A stretch of 55,634 nt of DNA from Polyangiaceae bacterium. GTDB lineage: Bacteria; Myxococcota_A; Polyangia; Polyangiales; Polyangiaceae. The position numbers and the translations under genes were made by a program. Below are positions 42,838 through 50,390 of the stretch, one piece after another (positions within the stretch are counted from its first letter, which is position 1; every line of letters starts with the position of its first letter). A model generated the notes under the pieces. The model was not told where the DNA came from and did no database searches. It saw nothing but the letters and a program-made list of their open reading frames with translations. Where the stretch lies: the NCBI GenBank assembly GCA_020846005.1, contig JADLEQ010000084.1:1-55634 (forward strand). The letters run 5' to 3'.

Positions 42838-44577
42838 CTACGCCGCGAGCAGCGCTCGCCACTCGCTGAGCGTCCGCTCGCGGTGGTCCGGCGAGTGGAA
42901 GCCGAACGGCAAGCCGACGAGGAGGAGCCGCACGCGCCGGCGACCCGAGGCCACCGTCGCAACGGCCGGGCGTCCCCGGTCGCCGGAGGAGAGTTCGGGA
43001 TAGACGAGCACCGAGTCGACGCGCTCGGCCTCGTCCAAGGCGGCGTAGGCGAGCGCCTGGTGCAGATCGGCGCGATGGGCGTCCCGCGTGCCGGGCTCGA
43101 GGCCCGCCCAGCCGTGCTGGACCAGCAGCTCCAGGTGCGCCTTGTACTTGGCATCCACCCACACCATGCGCCCGGCGCCACGGAGGCCACTGTCGGGGAT
43201 CAGGCGCCGCATCGAGCTCGTGGGCGTCGCCCAGTTCAGCCGGCGCGCCGTCTCGCCGCGCCGGACCGCGTTCAACCCGCACCGCGGCGCAAGATCGGCG
43301 ACGAAGGCGTCGACCCACGCCTCCCACACCTCGTCGATGGGCAGGTCCCAGCTCATCCCGTCGAGCACGCGCGCGCCGCCGAGCCCGCGCTCCTCCGCCA
43401 CCCACCCCATCGCCTGCACGGCCTCGGCGAGCCACTCGCTGCCGGCGGCCCGGAGCTCGGCGCCGGGTCGCCGCGAGGGGCCCGGCCCGACCCGCGCGGC
43501 GAGGTCGGCGACGCGGGCGGATAGGAGCCTCGCCGCCGCGGACTCTCCAAACGACGCCAGCTCGTCCTCGAGCCGCCCGAGGGTCCAACGCACCGCTGCG
43601 AGGAGCTCCGGGTCGTCCTCGGGCTCCGAGAAGCGACAAGGCAGCGTCGTCCACCTCCCCGACGGTACGTGCGTCGTCGCCCACCGCGCCCAGTCGACGC
43701 GCCCGCGCGGGCTCGCTCGGATCTCGTCGCGCTCGGAGAACCCGCGCTTTCGATGCCGGAGAAACGCCTCGAGCCGACGCACCACCGGCGCCGCGAGGAG
43801 CCACGCGGGGACCTCGCGCGCGGAGCCAGGGACGAGCGGCGTGCCGCCGAGCGACGGCTCGGTCGCGAACCCGATGTCGCCGAGCACGGCGCCGAGCGCG
43901 CTCCACCGAAAGCGCGGCGAGACGAGCAGCCCCGCGACCACGCGCCGCGTCGCGGGCGAGAGGAGCGGCACGGCGCCGATCCGGGGCCCGGGAGTGAGTC
44001 GCACCGCGACGCCAGCTCGCGCCTCGACGGCCGCGTCGACCGCGAGGCGGCGGAGGTTCGCGCGGTTGGCCTCCAGGAACGGCTCGACCCAGCGGTCGCC
44101 CGTGGCGCCCAGCGTGCTGCCATCGAGCCGGACGCCGGGGCCGTGATCCACGGCGCGGAGCAGCGGTCGCCCGGGCGGGAGCTCGAGCAGCGCGCGCGAT
44201 CCGCGCTCCCGGCTACGTTGCGCCCTACCCCGGGTCACCTGCGTCCCAGCAGCGATGTGAGCGTCCGAACCGAATCCATCCGTGCCGATGACCAGCACGG
44301 CGACGCTGCCGGATTCCCCCGGGAACCACACGAGGGAGGTCCCCTGATAGGGTCCGGATGCAGGGTTCTCAGCGGGGATCCAGCCTGCGTAGGACGCTGC
44401 GTCGTCCTTCTTCTGCAGGTTGACGCGGAGCTGGTAGGCGTCTCGATGATGGCGCGCCCCGTGGCAGCGCTCGAGGTACACGCGCTCGAGCAGCGCCCGC
44501 ACCGCGTCGCCGTCGCCCATGAGCGACCAGGCCCGCCCCTCGGCCATGCCGGTGATGAGCTCGTCGAAGGAGGTCAT
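42838..44577 (-). CDS. McrC-like PD-(D/E)xK nuclease (DUF2357-type)
   Basis: A 579-aa soluble protein from ATG 44577. The N-terminal 150 residues include YQGTSLVWFPGESGSVAVL and GTDGFGSDAHIA, an uncharacterised N-terminal module. The middle has SPRGRVDWARW (289-299) and TTLPCRFSEPEDD, matching the GRIxW...LPC pattern of McrC/DUF2357 proteins. The C-terminal third is a restriction-endonuclease fold: DEVWEAWVDAFVADL supplies acidic residues, GRMVWVDAKYK holds the (D/E)xK pair Asp475/Lys477, and ADLHQALAYAAL the trailing Gln helix. In McrBC systems McrC partners the McrB GTPase; none is present. Instead a HelD-like ATPase gene is divergent across 152 bases. Confidence 0.88.
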   Translation of the reverse strand: MTSFDELITGMAEGRAWSLMGDGDAVRALLERVYLERCHGARHHRDAYQLRVNLQKKDDAASYAGWIPAENPASGPYQGTSLVWFPGESGSVAVLVIGTDGFGSDAHIAAGTQVTRGRAQRSRERGSRALLELPPGRPLLRAVDHGPGVRLDGSTLGATGDRWVEPFLEANRANLRRLAVDAAVEARAGVAVRLTPGPRIGAVPLLSPATRRVVAGLLVSPRFRWSALGAVLGDIGFATEPSLGGTPLVPGSAREVPAWLLAAPVVRRLEAFLRHRKRGFSERDEIRASPRGRVDWARWATTHVPSGRWTTLPCRFSEPEDDPELLAAVRWTLGRLEDELASFGESAAARLLSARVADLAARVGPGPSRRPGAELRAAGSEWLAEAVQAMGWVAEERGLGGARVLDGMSWDLPIDEVWEAWVDAFVADLAPRCGLNAVRRGETARRLNWATPTSSMRRLIPDSGLRGAGRMVWVDAKYKAHLELLVQHGWAGLEPGTRDAHRADLHQALAYAALDEAERVDSVLVYPELSSGDRGRPAVATVASGRRRVRLLLVGLPFGFHSPDHRERTLSEWRALLAA

Positions 44578-44674
44578 GCCCGAGTCCGTTAGCCGCGAGC
44601 TCCGCCGCGGCCAAGCGGCAGGGCGCGAGCCGCCGCCCGGGCAGCGCGGCGCCCGCCGGGCTCGGCGCCGCCGC

Positions 44675-44704
44675 TTGCGCCGGTCGCGCCCGCCGCTCTA
44701 CGCT
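44675..44704 (+). promoter_or_regulatory. Promoter of the HelD-like gene
   Basis: TTGCGC (44675-44680) and TACGCT (44699-44704) are 18 bases apart. Transcription would begin near 44711, leaving a short leader with GAGGAGG just before the ATG at 44730. The nuclease gene starts 98 bases away on the other strand, so regulation may be shared. Confidence 0.4.
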
Positions 44705-44729
44705 CCAGCCCCTCACCGAGGAGGTCCCG

Positions 44730-46817
44730 ATGCCGTCCGTCGAGGAACCGTTTGCGCTGGCCCAGGAGCTGGACCACCGGTTCGGCGCCCAGTGCGCGCG
44801 CCTCGGGTGCGAAGCGCCGTGGTTCGGGCGAGTGGTGCTCGCGGGGGCGGGCGGGCCGTGCGAGTACTTCGTGGGGCGCCGGCGCAACGTCGACGAGCGC
44901 ATCGTCGACTGGCAGCACCCGATGGCGGCCGCCTACTACGAGCACCGCCCCGGGGACGAGTTCGAGCTCGAGGCGCCCGGCTACGCGCTCGTCGGCGGGA
45001 AGATCGCGAGCCGCGCCCAGATCGAGGCCGCCCACCGGCGGATCCGCAAGATCGAACTCACGACGCTCGACGGCCCGAGGGTCCTGGTCGCGGGGGACGA
45101 CGGCTTCACGCGCCCGGAGGAGGCGCGGCGCGCGCGCGAGGAGCGGGCCGGGCTCCCGGACATCACGGCGCTCCTCACGCCCGAGCAGTACCTGCTCATC
45201 ACGGCGTCGCGCTCCCGGCCGGTCATCGTCCAGGGTCGCGCCGGGTCGGGCAAGACGAGCGTCGCGCTCTATCGAGTCGCCTGGCTCACCTGGGCCGCCC
45301 CCGAGGCGACCGCGCCGCCCGTCGATCCGGCGCGCGTGCTCATCGTCATGTTCAACCGCGCGCTGAGCACGTTCGTGCGCGGGCTCCTCGCGCCGCTCGG
45401 GCTCGAGGGCGTGCAGCTCAACACCTTCCATGCGTGGGCGCTCGACACCGTGCAGCGCGCCTACGGCGGCGAGCTCGCGCCCAACACGGACGAGCTCCCG
45501 GGCAAAGCGACGGCGATCGCGCTGAAGAAGCAGCTCGGTATCCTCCGCGCGACCGAGGCGTTCGTCCAACGGCAGGCGGAGGCGCTCGACGGATGGCTCG
45601 AGCGCTGGCTCGCCACCTACGATCGCGAGGGCCACTGGATCGCGCGCTTCCGACAGGCGACGGGGCCGATGGCGCGCCGCGTCGTGGCGCTCCGCTCGGC
45701 GGCGCTCGCGGCGCGCGACGCGGCGACGACCTCGCGCGATCAGCAGCGCCTGCACGAGATCTACAGAGTGTTCCGGCAGGCGGCCGTGCGCTCCACGCTC
45801 TACAAGGAGGATCTCCTCCGGCTGCTCACCCATCGTGAGCTGCTCGCGGCCCACCTCCCGGACGCGCGGGCCGAGGAGCTCGCCGACCTCGCGCGCTACC
45901 AGGCGGCGCTCCAGTCGATCGGCGGCGACGCCCGCCGCCCGGGGCCGAGCGTCGCGTTCGAGGATCTCGCCATCCTCCTGCGCCTGATCCTGCTCAAGCA
46001 CGGCGGCTACCCGAACAGCGCTAGCGAGGACGAGGTGACGCTCTTCGACCACCTCGTCCTCGACGAGGCGCAGGATTTCGGAGCGGTCGAGCTCCAGGTG
46101 CTGCTCGCGTCGGTCCGCTCGCGGACGGGCGTCACCATCGTCGGCGACTCGAACCAGAGGATCGTCCCCGACGCGCGCTTCATCGGGTGGGACGCCCTGG
46201 CAGCCGAGCTCGGCGTCGAGGGTGCCACCGTCGCGCGACTCGACGTGGCGCACCGATCCACGGCGGCGATCCTGGCGGTCGCCGATGCGCTCATCGGCGC
46301 ACCGCCGTCCGGGGGGCGACCGGGGCAGCTGCCGTCGATGACGGTCGTCCCGACCCGCGCGGCGCTGGTGTCGACGATCGCCGAGCTCGCGGCGCGGGCG
46401 CTCGCGGAGAGCCCGTCCGCGCACGTCTGCGTGGTGGCGCGGCACGCCGGCGCGGTGAGGTCGCTCGCGACGGAGCTCGGCGCCGTGCTCGGCAACGACA
46501 CCGTCCGCGTCGGACACAACCGCGAGTTCACCTTCGCGCCGGGCGTGACCGTGACGAACCTGCTGCAGGTGAAGGGCCTCGAGTTCGACGTCGTGATCCT
46601 GGTCGACCCCACCGACGCGAGCTACCCCGACACCGACGAGGGCCGGCGGCACCTCTACACGATGGTGACGCGCGCCCGGGACGCGCTCCACCTCGTCTCG
46701 ACGGAGCCTCCCGGTCGACACGTCCGCGCCGCCATCGACGCGGGGCGGATCGAGCTCGAGGACCGGGCGGCGGTCCCCAAGGCGGAGTTCGGTCCCGAGG
46801 ACGACGAGCCGTTCTGA
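44730..46817 (+). CDS. HelD-like superfamily 1 helicase/ATPase
   Basis: A 695-aa protein from ATG 44730, with GAGGAGG upstream. The N-terminus has the HelD-type module APWFGRVVL, CEYFVGRRRNVDERIVDW, HPMAAAYYEHRPGD (the DWxxPxxxxYY block). Helicase motifs follow: Walker A GRAGSGKT (169-176), LDEAQDF (444-450), GDSNQRI, LDVAHRSTAAI, VKGLEFDVVILVDP (614 on) and TMVTRARDALHLV. The long N-terminal coiled coil by which HelD enters RNA polymerase is missing, so an RNA-polymerase-recycling role is unlikely. Divergence from a McrC-like nuclease suggests a DNA-targeting motor in a defence system. Confidence 0.93.
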   Translation: MPSVEEPFALAQELDHRFGAQCARLGCEAPWFGRVVLAGAGGPCEYFVGRRRNVDERIVDWQHPMAAAYYEHRPGDEFELEAPGYALVGGKIASRAQIEAAHRRIRKIELTTLDGPRVLVAGDDGFTRPEEARRAREERAGLPDITALLTPEQYLLITASRSRPVIVQGRAGSGKTSVALYRVAWLTWAAPEATAPPVDPARVLIVMFNRALSTFVRGLLAPLGLEGVQLNTFHAWALDTVQRAYGGELAPNTDELPGKATAIALKKQLGILRATEAFVQRQAEALDGWLERWLATYDREGHWIARFRQATGPMARRVVALRSAALAARDAATTSRDQQRLHEIYRVFRQAAVRSTLYKEDLLRLLTHRELLAAHLPDARAEELADLARYQAALQSIGGDARRPGPSVAFEDLAILLRLILLKHGGYPNSASEDEVTLFDHLVLDEAQDFGAVELQVLLASVRSRTGVTIVGDSNQRIVPDARFIGWDALAAELGVEGATVARLDVAHRSTAAILAVADALIGAPPSGGRPGQLPSMTVVPTRAALVSTIAELAARALAESPSAHVCVVARHAGAVRSLATELGAVLGNDTVRVGHNREFTFAPGVTVTNLLQVKGLEFDVVILVDPTDASYPDTDEGRRHLYTMVTRARDALHLVSTEPPGRHVRAAIDAGRIELEDRAAVPKAEFGPEDDEPF

Positions 46818-47513
46818 CGCGAAGCCAGGAGCCGACCTGCGCGCGCGGTCCCTCCTGCTCAGCGGCGACCCTGGCGCGAGCGCCGGTCAGCGCCGAAGGG
46901 TGGGTCAACACGAGGGCGCGGCTGAAGCCTCATACTCCTCGATGGTTGCGATGGCGTCCTTCGGCGGCCCCTGCCACTCGAAGAGGCGGCGGCGAATGAT
47001 TCCCGAGGTCTCGGCCTCGGCCGACATGATCACAGCCTTGCCGAGACGGTCCGGCAGCCGCTGGAATTGCCCTTGGGCCCATTCCGAGCCGCGAACGCCG
47101 CCGCCGAGAGGCCCGCCGCCGCCTGCGCGGCGAGCACCGAGCGGGCTCCCGCGAGCGTCCCGCCGCCGTGACCCCTGAACTTGGTGGGCGGGCTCGACCT
47201 CTGCATCGTCCGATCCTCCAGATCGCACGCGTGCCCGGCGCTGGCCGCGCAGTCTACACGCCGTGGGTGGGCGGGTTACCACGCGACGACGGCGCGCATC
47301 GCGAGATCGTGGAGGACGCCGTCACGGGGGGCGCTGCCCGCCTCGGCGGCGTCGAGCACCCCCTTGGAGGGTGCGAGAGGCGAGGGACCTCGGGATCGGG
47401 GAGGCGGCCGGCGGCGCAGGGCTCGACACTCCCGCGGCGCGGCACGATGTCAAACCGGTCCGTCACGACCGGCGCCGCGCCGGCGAGCCGCGAGCCCTCG
47501 GAACGAGTGAACG
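46818..47513. other. Gene-poor stretch with defence-gene debris
   Basis: Apart from the DUF499 remnant no intact gene is supported in these 696 bases. Long frames on both strands here are low-complexity Arg/Gly/Pro translations without domain signal. The stretch may represent the eroded edge of a defence island. Confidence 0.5.
46905..47069 (-). pseudogene. Remnant of a DUF499 anti-phage-associated ATPase
   Basis: On the minus strand about 50 codons read RLPDRLGKAVIMSAEAETSG and IIRRRLFEWQGPPKDAI, then ATIEEYEAS. This matches the conserved core I know from DUF499 ATP-binding proteins, which occur in anti-phage gene sets with DUF1156 and HerA-type helicases. Intact proteins are about 1000 residues; here the frame ends at once (stop at 46905) and the upstream sequence is low-complexity. 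It is therefore a decayed fragment beside the nuclease/helicase pair. Confidence 0.55.
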
Positions 47514-48401
47514 ATGAGACGGAGAGACCTCCTGAGCGCCCTCGGCGCCCTGCCACTCGTGGGGGCCGCGTGCTCACGACCAGAGAGAGGCACCATGGCG
47601 ACGACCGAAGAGCAGCGCTCGAGCACCCCGACCAGCCGGATGCCGGCCCTCTTCGCCGCGCACGGCGCGCCCGTGTTGCTCGACGACGCGGTGTGGATGG
47701 CCGAGCTCGCGGCGTGGGCACGGGCGCTGCCGCGCCCGAAGAGCGTGCTCATGGTGTCGGCGCATTGGGAGGCGCGACCGGCGACACTCGGCGCGACGCG
47801 CACGGTGCCGCTCGTCTACGACTTCTACGGCTTCCCCGAGCGGTACTACCAGACCCGCTACGCGGCGCCTGGCGCGCCGGACCTCGCGGCGCGGGTGAGG
47901 GAGCTGCTACGAGAGCGCGACCTGGCGGTCGCCGAGGAGCCGACCCGTGGGCTCGACCACGGCGCCTACGTCCCGCTCGTGGCGATGTTCCCGAGCGCGG
48001 ACGTCCCGGTGCTCCAGCTCTCGATCCCCGGTCTCGATCCGCAGGCACTCTTCCGGCTCGGCCGCGCGCTGGGACCCCTGCGCGACGAGGGGGTCCTGAT
48101 CTTCGGGAGCGGGTTCCTGACGCACAACCTGCGGTACGCCTTCCGCCCGGGGACACCGGGGTGGGCGCGGGAGTTCGACGACTGGGCCGCGGACGCGCTC
48201 ACGAGGCTCGACGTGGACGCGCTCCAAGACTTCCGCGCCCGCGCGCCCGCCGCGTCGACGGCGCACCCCACCTGGGAGCACTTCGCGCCCGTCCTGGTCG
48301 CGGTGGGTGCGGCGGCCGACGACCCTCCGCGCGTGACGTTCCCGATCACCGGCTGGTGGATGGACGGCGCGTTCACGCGGCGCTCGTTGCAGCTCGGGTG
48401 A
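47514..48401 (+). CDS. Class III extradiol dioxygenase (LigB/YgiD, DODA-like)
   Basis: Up to 295 aa from ATG 47514. The catalytic domain has ALFAAHGAP (His50), MVSAHWEARP (His84), GLDHGAYVPL (His149) and GSGFLTHNLR (His204), the metal- and substrate-binding His set of 4,5-DOPA-type extradiol dioxygenases, which open catechol rings. From 47514 the N-terminus reads MRRRDLLSALGALPLVGAAC, a signal peptide with twin-Arg-like start and a lipobox; from ATG 47595, preceded by GAGAGG, the protein would be cytoplasmic with 268 aa. Family members are normally cytoplasmic. Substrate unknown. Confidence 0.85.
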   Translation: MRRRDLLSALGALPLVGAACSRPERGTMATTEEQRSSTPTSRMPALFAAHGAPVLLDDAVWMAELAAWARALPRPKSVLMVSAHWEARPATLGATRTVPLVYDFYGFPERYYQTRYAAPGAPDLAARVRELLRERDLAVAEEPTRGLDHGAYVPLVAMFPSADVPVLQLSIPGLDPQALFRLGRALGPLRDEGVLIFGSGFLTHNLRYAFRPGTPGWAREFDDWAADALTRLDVDALQDFRARAPAASTAHPTWEHFAPVLVAVGAAADDPPRVTFPITGWWMDGAFTRRSLQLG

Positions 48402-48418
48402 GGTGGTGGTTCGGCCGA

Positions 48419-50317
48419 TCAGTATCCGAAGGTGTACGCGGCGCCCGCGAACGTGAACGAGTTGTCCGACGAGCCCGTCGCGCCGTTGGTGACGGTCGTC
48501 TGGTTGCTCCGCTCGTGATTCGCGCCGACGACGAGCGAATTCGGCGTGAGCGCGCAGGACGCGCCGAAGTTGTCCCCCGCGTCCAGGTTCGGCGGCTTGA
48601 TGTACGCCTTCTGCACCCAGGTCGTGCCCGTCCGCCGGTAGAGGTACACGGCGCCCGCGTAGGCGGCGGTGTCGTCGGCGGACGAGGTCGCGCCGTTGGT
48701 GATCGTCGTCTGGTTGCTCCCCTCGGCGTACGCGCCGACCGCCAGGACGTCGCCCCGAATCGCGAGCGCGAAGCCGAAGTAGTCGCCGGCCCCCGCGTTC
48801 GACGCCTTGACGTAGGCCTCCTGGGCCCAGATCGCGCCCGTCCGGCGGAAGACGTAGACGGCGCCTGCGTCGACCGCGGAGTCGTCCGACGACGCCGCCC
48901 CGCCGTGCGTGATCGTCATCTGGTTGCTGTCCTCGCCCGTCGCGGCGACGACGACGGTGTCCCCATCGATCGCGACCGTGCCGCCGAAGCCGTCGTTCGC
49001 CTGCGCGTTCGCGGGCTTCAGGTACGCCTGCTCCGCCCAGGTGGTGCCCGTGCGCACGAACACGTACGCCGCCCCGGCCTGGAACGCCGAGTCATCGGAC
49101 GAGCCGGCGGCGCCGTTCGTGATCGTCGTCTGGCTGCTGGCCTCGAAGCTGGCGCCCACCACGACCGTGTCCCCCGAGATCGCCGCGCTCGTGCCGAAGC
49201 CGTCGACCGCGCCGACGTTGGACGCCTTCAGGTACGCCTGCTGCGCCCACTCCGTCCCCGTTCGCACGAAGACATACGCCGCCCCCGCGTGGCTCTTCGC
49301 GTCGTCCGTGGCGGCGGTCGGACCGTTCGTCACCGTCCCCTGGCCGCTGCTCTCCTGGGGCGCGCCGACGACGACCGTGTCGGCGTCGAGCGCCACGCTC
49401 GTTCCGAAGCCGTCGTCTGCCTGAGCGTTGGGCGGCTTCAGGTACGCCTGCGCGGACCAGCTCGTGCCCGCGCGCGTGAAGACGTAGGCCGCGCCGGCGT
49501 CGGCGGCAGAGTCGTCGCTCGAGGCCGTGGCGCCGTTGGTGACCGTCACCTGGTTGCTGTCCTCGAGCGGGGCGCCCACCACGATGGTGTCTGCCGAGAT
49601 CGCGAGCGCCTCGCCGAAGGCGTCCGACCCCCCCGCGTTCGGCGCCTTCAGGTAGGCCTGCTGGGCCCAGACCTCGCTTGCTCGCACGAAGACGTAGACG
49701 GCGCCGGCACCCGAGGCCGAGTTGTCACCCGACGCGGTCGGTCCGTTGGTGATCGTCGTCTGGTTGCTGCCCTCGCCGGTCGCTGCCGTGACCACCGTGT
49801 CTCCCGAGATCGAGACCGGGCGGCCGAAGAAGTCGAAGGCCTGGGCATTGGGCGCCTTGAGGTACGCCTGCATCACGACGGGGCACTCGCCATCGGTGCA
49901 GGAGCCCACGCAGGCGTGCCCGCACGCGCCGCAGTTGGCAGAGTCAGTCGCCAGGACCACCTCGCAGCCGTTGCCGGCCTGCTGATCGCAGTCCGCGAGG
50001 CCGGTCGCACAGCCCGTCGCGGCGTCGGCGCCCGCGGTGCCCGAGCTCCCGCTCGCGCCGCCCGTCCCGCCGGAGCTGCCGCCCGTCCCGCCGGAGCTGC
50101 CGCCCGTCCCGCCGGAGCTGCCGCCCGTCCCGCCGGAGCTGCCGCCCGTCCCGCCGCCCGAGCTCCCAGCCGCTCCGCCCGAGGACGCCCCGGCGGCCGC
50201 GTCGCCTCCCGCCGCCCCGCCCGCGCCGCCACCGGCGCGGTTACCGTCCTCCGTGGAAGAGCTGCAGGCCCACAGGGACCCGGTGAGAGCGACGAGCACG
50301 AAGCGGAGTCTGGTCAT
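48419..50317 (-). CDS. FG-GAP repeat (seven-bladed propeller) lipoprotein
   Basis: The 632-aa precursor starts at ATG 50317, with lipobox-like SLWAC. A Gly/Ser/Thr spacer with SSGGTGG heptads is followed by a Cys-rich patch (NCGACGHACVGSCTDGEC) and seven repeats of about 62 residues. Each repeat begins with a motif like QAYLKAPNAQ, then DxFG, VxISGDTVVVGA, and YVFVRTGTxW. Seven FG-GAP blades predict an integrin-alpha-like beta-propeller on the cell surface, often binding ligands and calcium (acidic loops such as GSSDDSA). It is convergent with the dioxygenase gene. Role likely adhesion or surface binding; inferred from fold only. Confidence 0.88.
   Translation of the reverse strand: MTRLRFVLVALTGSLWACSSSTEDGNRAGGGAGGAAGGDAAAGASSGGAAGSSGGGTGGSSGGTGGSSGGTGGSSGGTGGSSGGTGGASGSSGTAGADAATGCATGLADCDQQAGNGCEVVLATDSANCGACGHACVGSCTDGECPVVMQAYLKAPNAQAFDFFGRPVSISGDTVVTAATGEGSNQTTITNGPTASGDNSASGAGAVYVFVRASEVWAQQAYLKAPNAGGSDAFGEALAISADTIVVGAPLEDSNQVTVTNGATASSDDSAADAGAAYVFTRAGTSWSAQAYLKPPNAQADDGFGTSVALDADTVVVGAPQESSGQGTVTNGPTAATDDAKSHAGAAYVFVRTGTEWAQQAYLKASNVGAVDGFGTSAAISGDTVVVGASFEASSQTTITNGAAGSSDDSAFQAGAAYVFVRTGTTWAEQAYLKPANAQANDGFGGTVAIDGDTVVVAATGEDSNQMTITHGGAASSDDSAVDAGAVYVFRRTGAIWAQEAYVKASNAGAGDYFGFALAIRGDVLAVGAYAEGSNQTTITNGATSSADDTAAYAGAVYLYRRTGTTWVQKAYIKPPNLDAGDNFGASCALTPNSLVVGANHERSNQTTVTNGATGSSDNSFTFAGAAYTFGY
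50058..50156. repeat. Tandem 21-base repeats in the FG-GAP protein spacer
   Basis: Units of 21 bases begin at 50058, 50079, 50100 and 50121, with a partial unit at 50142. They are nearly identical and encode the SSGGTGG heptads of the spacer. Confidence 0.88.
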
Positions 50318-50390
50318 GGGGCGCGCTCATCCCGCGCGGGGGCGCGCGAGTCAAGCTCGTTGTGAGCCCGCGCCGCCGCGGGCTTCTGGG

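Noticed and set aside
46905-47282. An intact 125-residue gene on the minus strand
   Set aside because: Only about 50 residues resemble a protein family, and that family is far longer; the first 70 residues are low-complexity, so it is listed as a remnant.
47168-50365. A 1065-codon plus-strand frame crossing the dioxygenase gene and the antisense of the FG-GAP gene
   Set aside because: It has no domain signal and its periodic pattern mirrors the FG-GAP repeats on the other strand.
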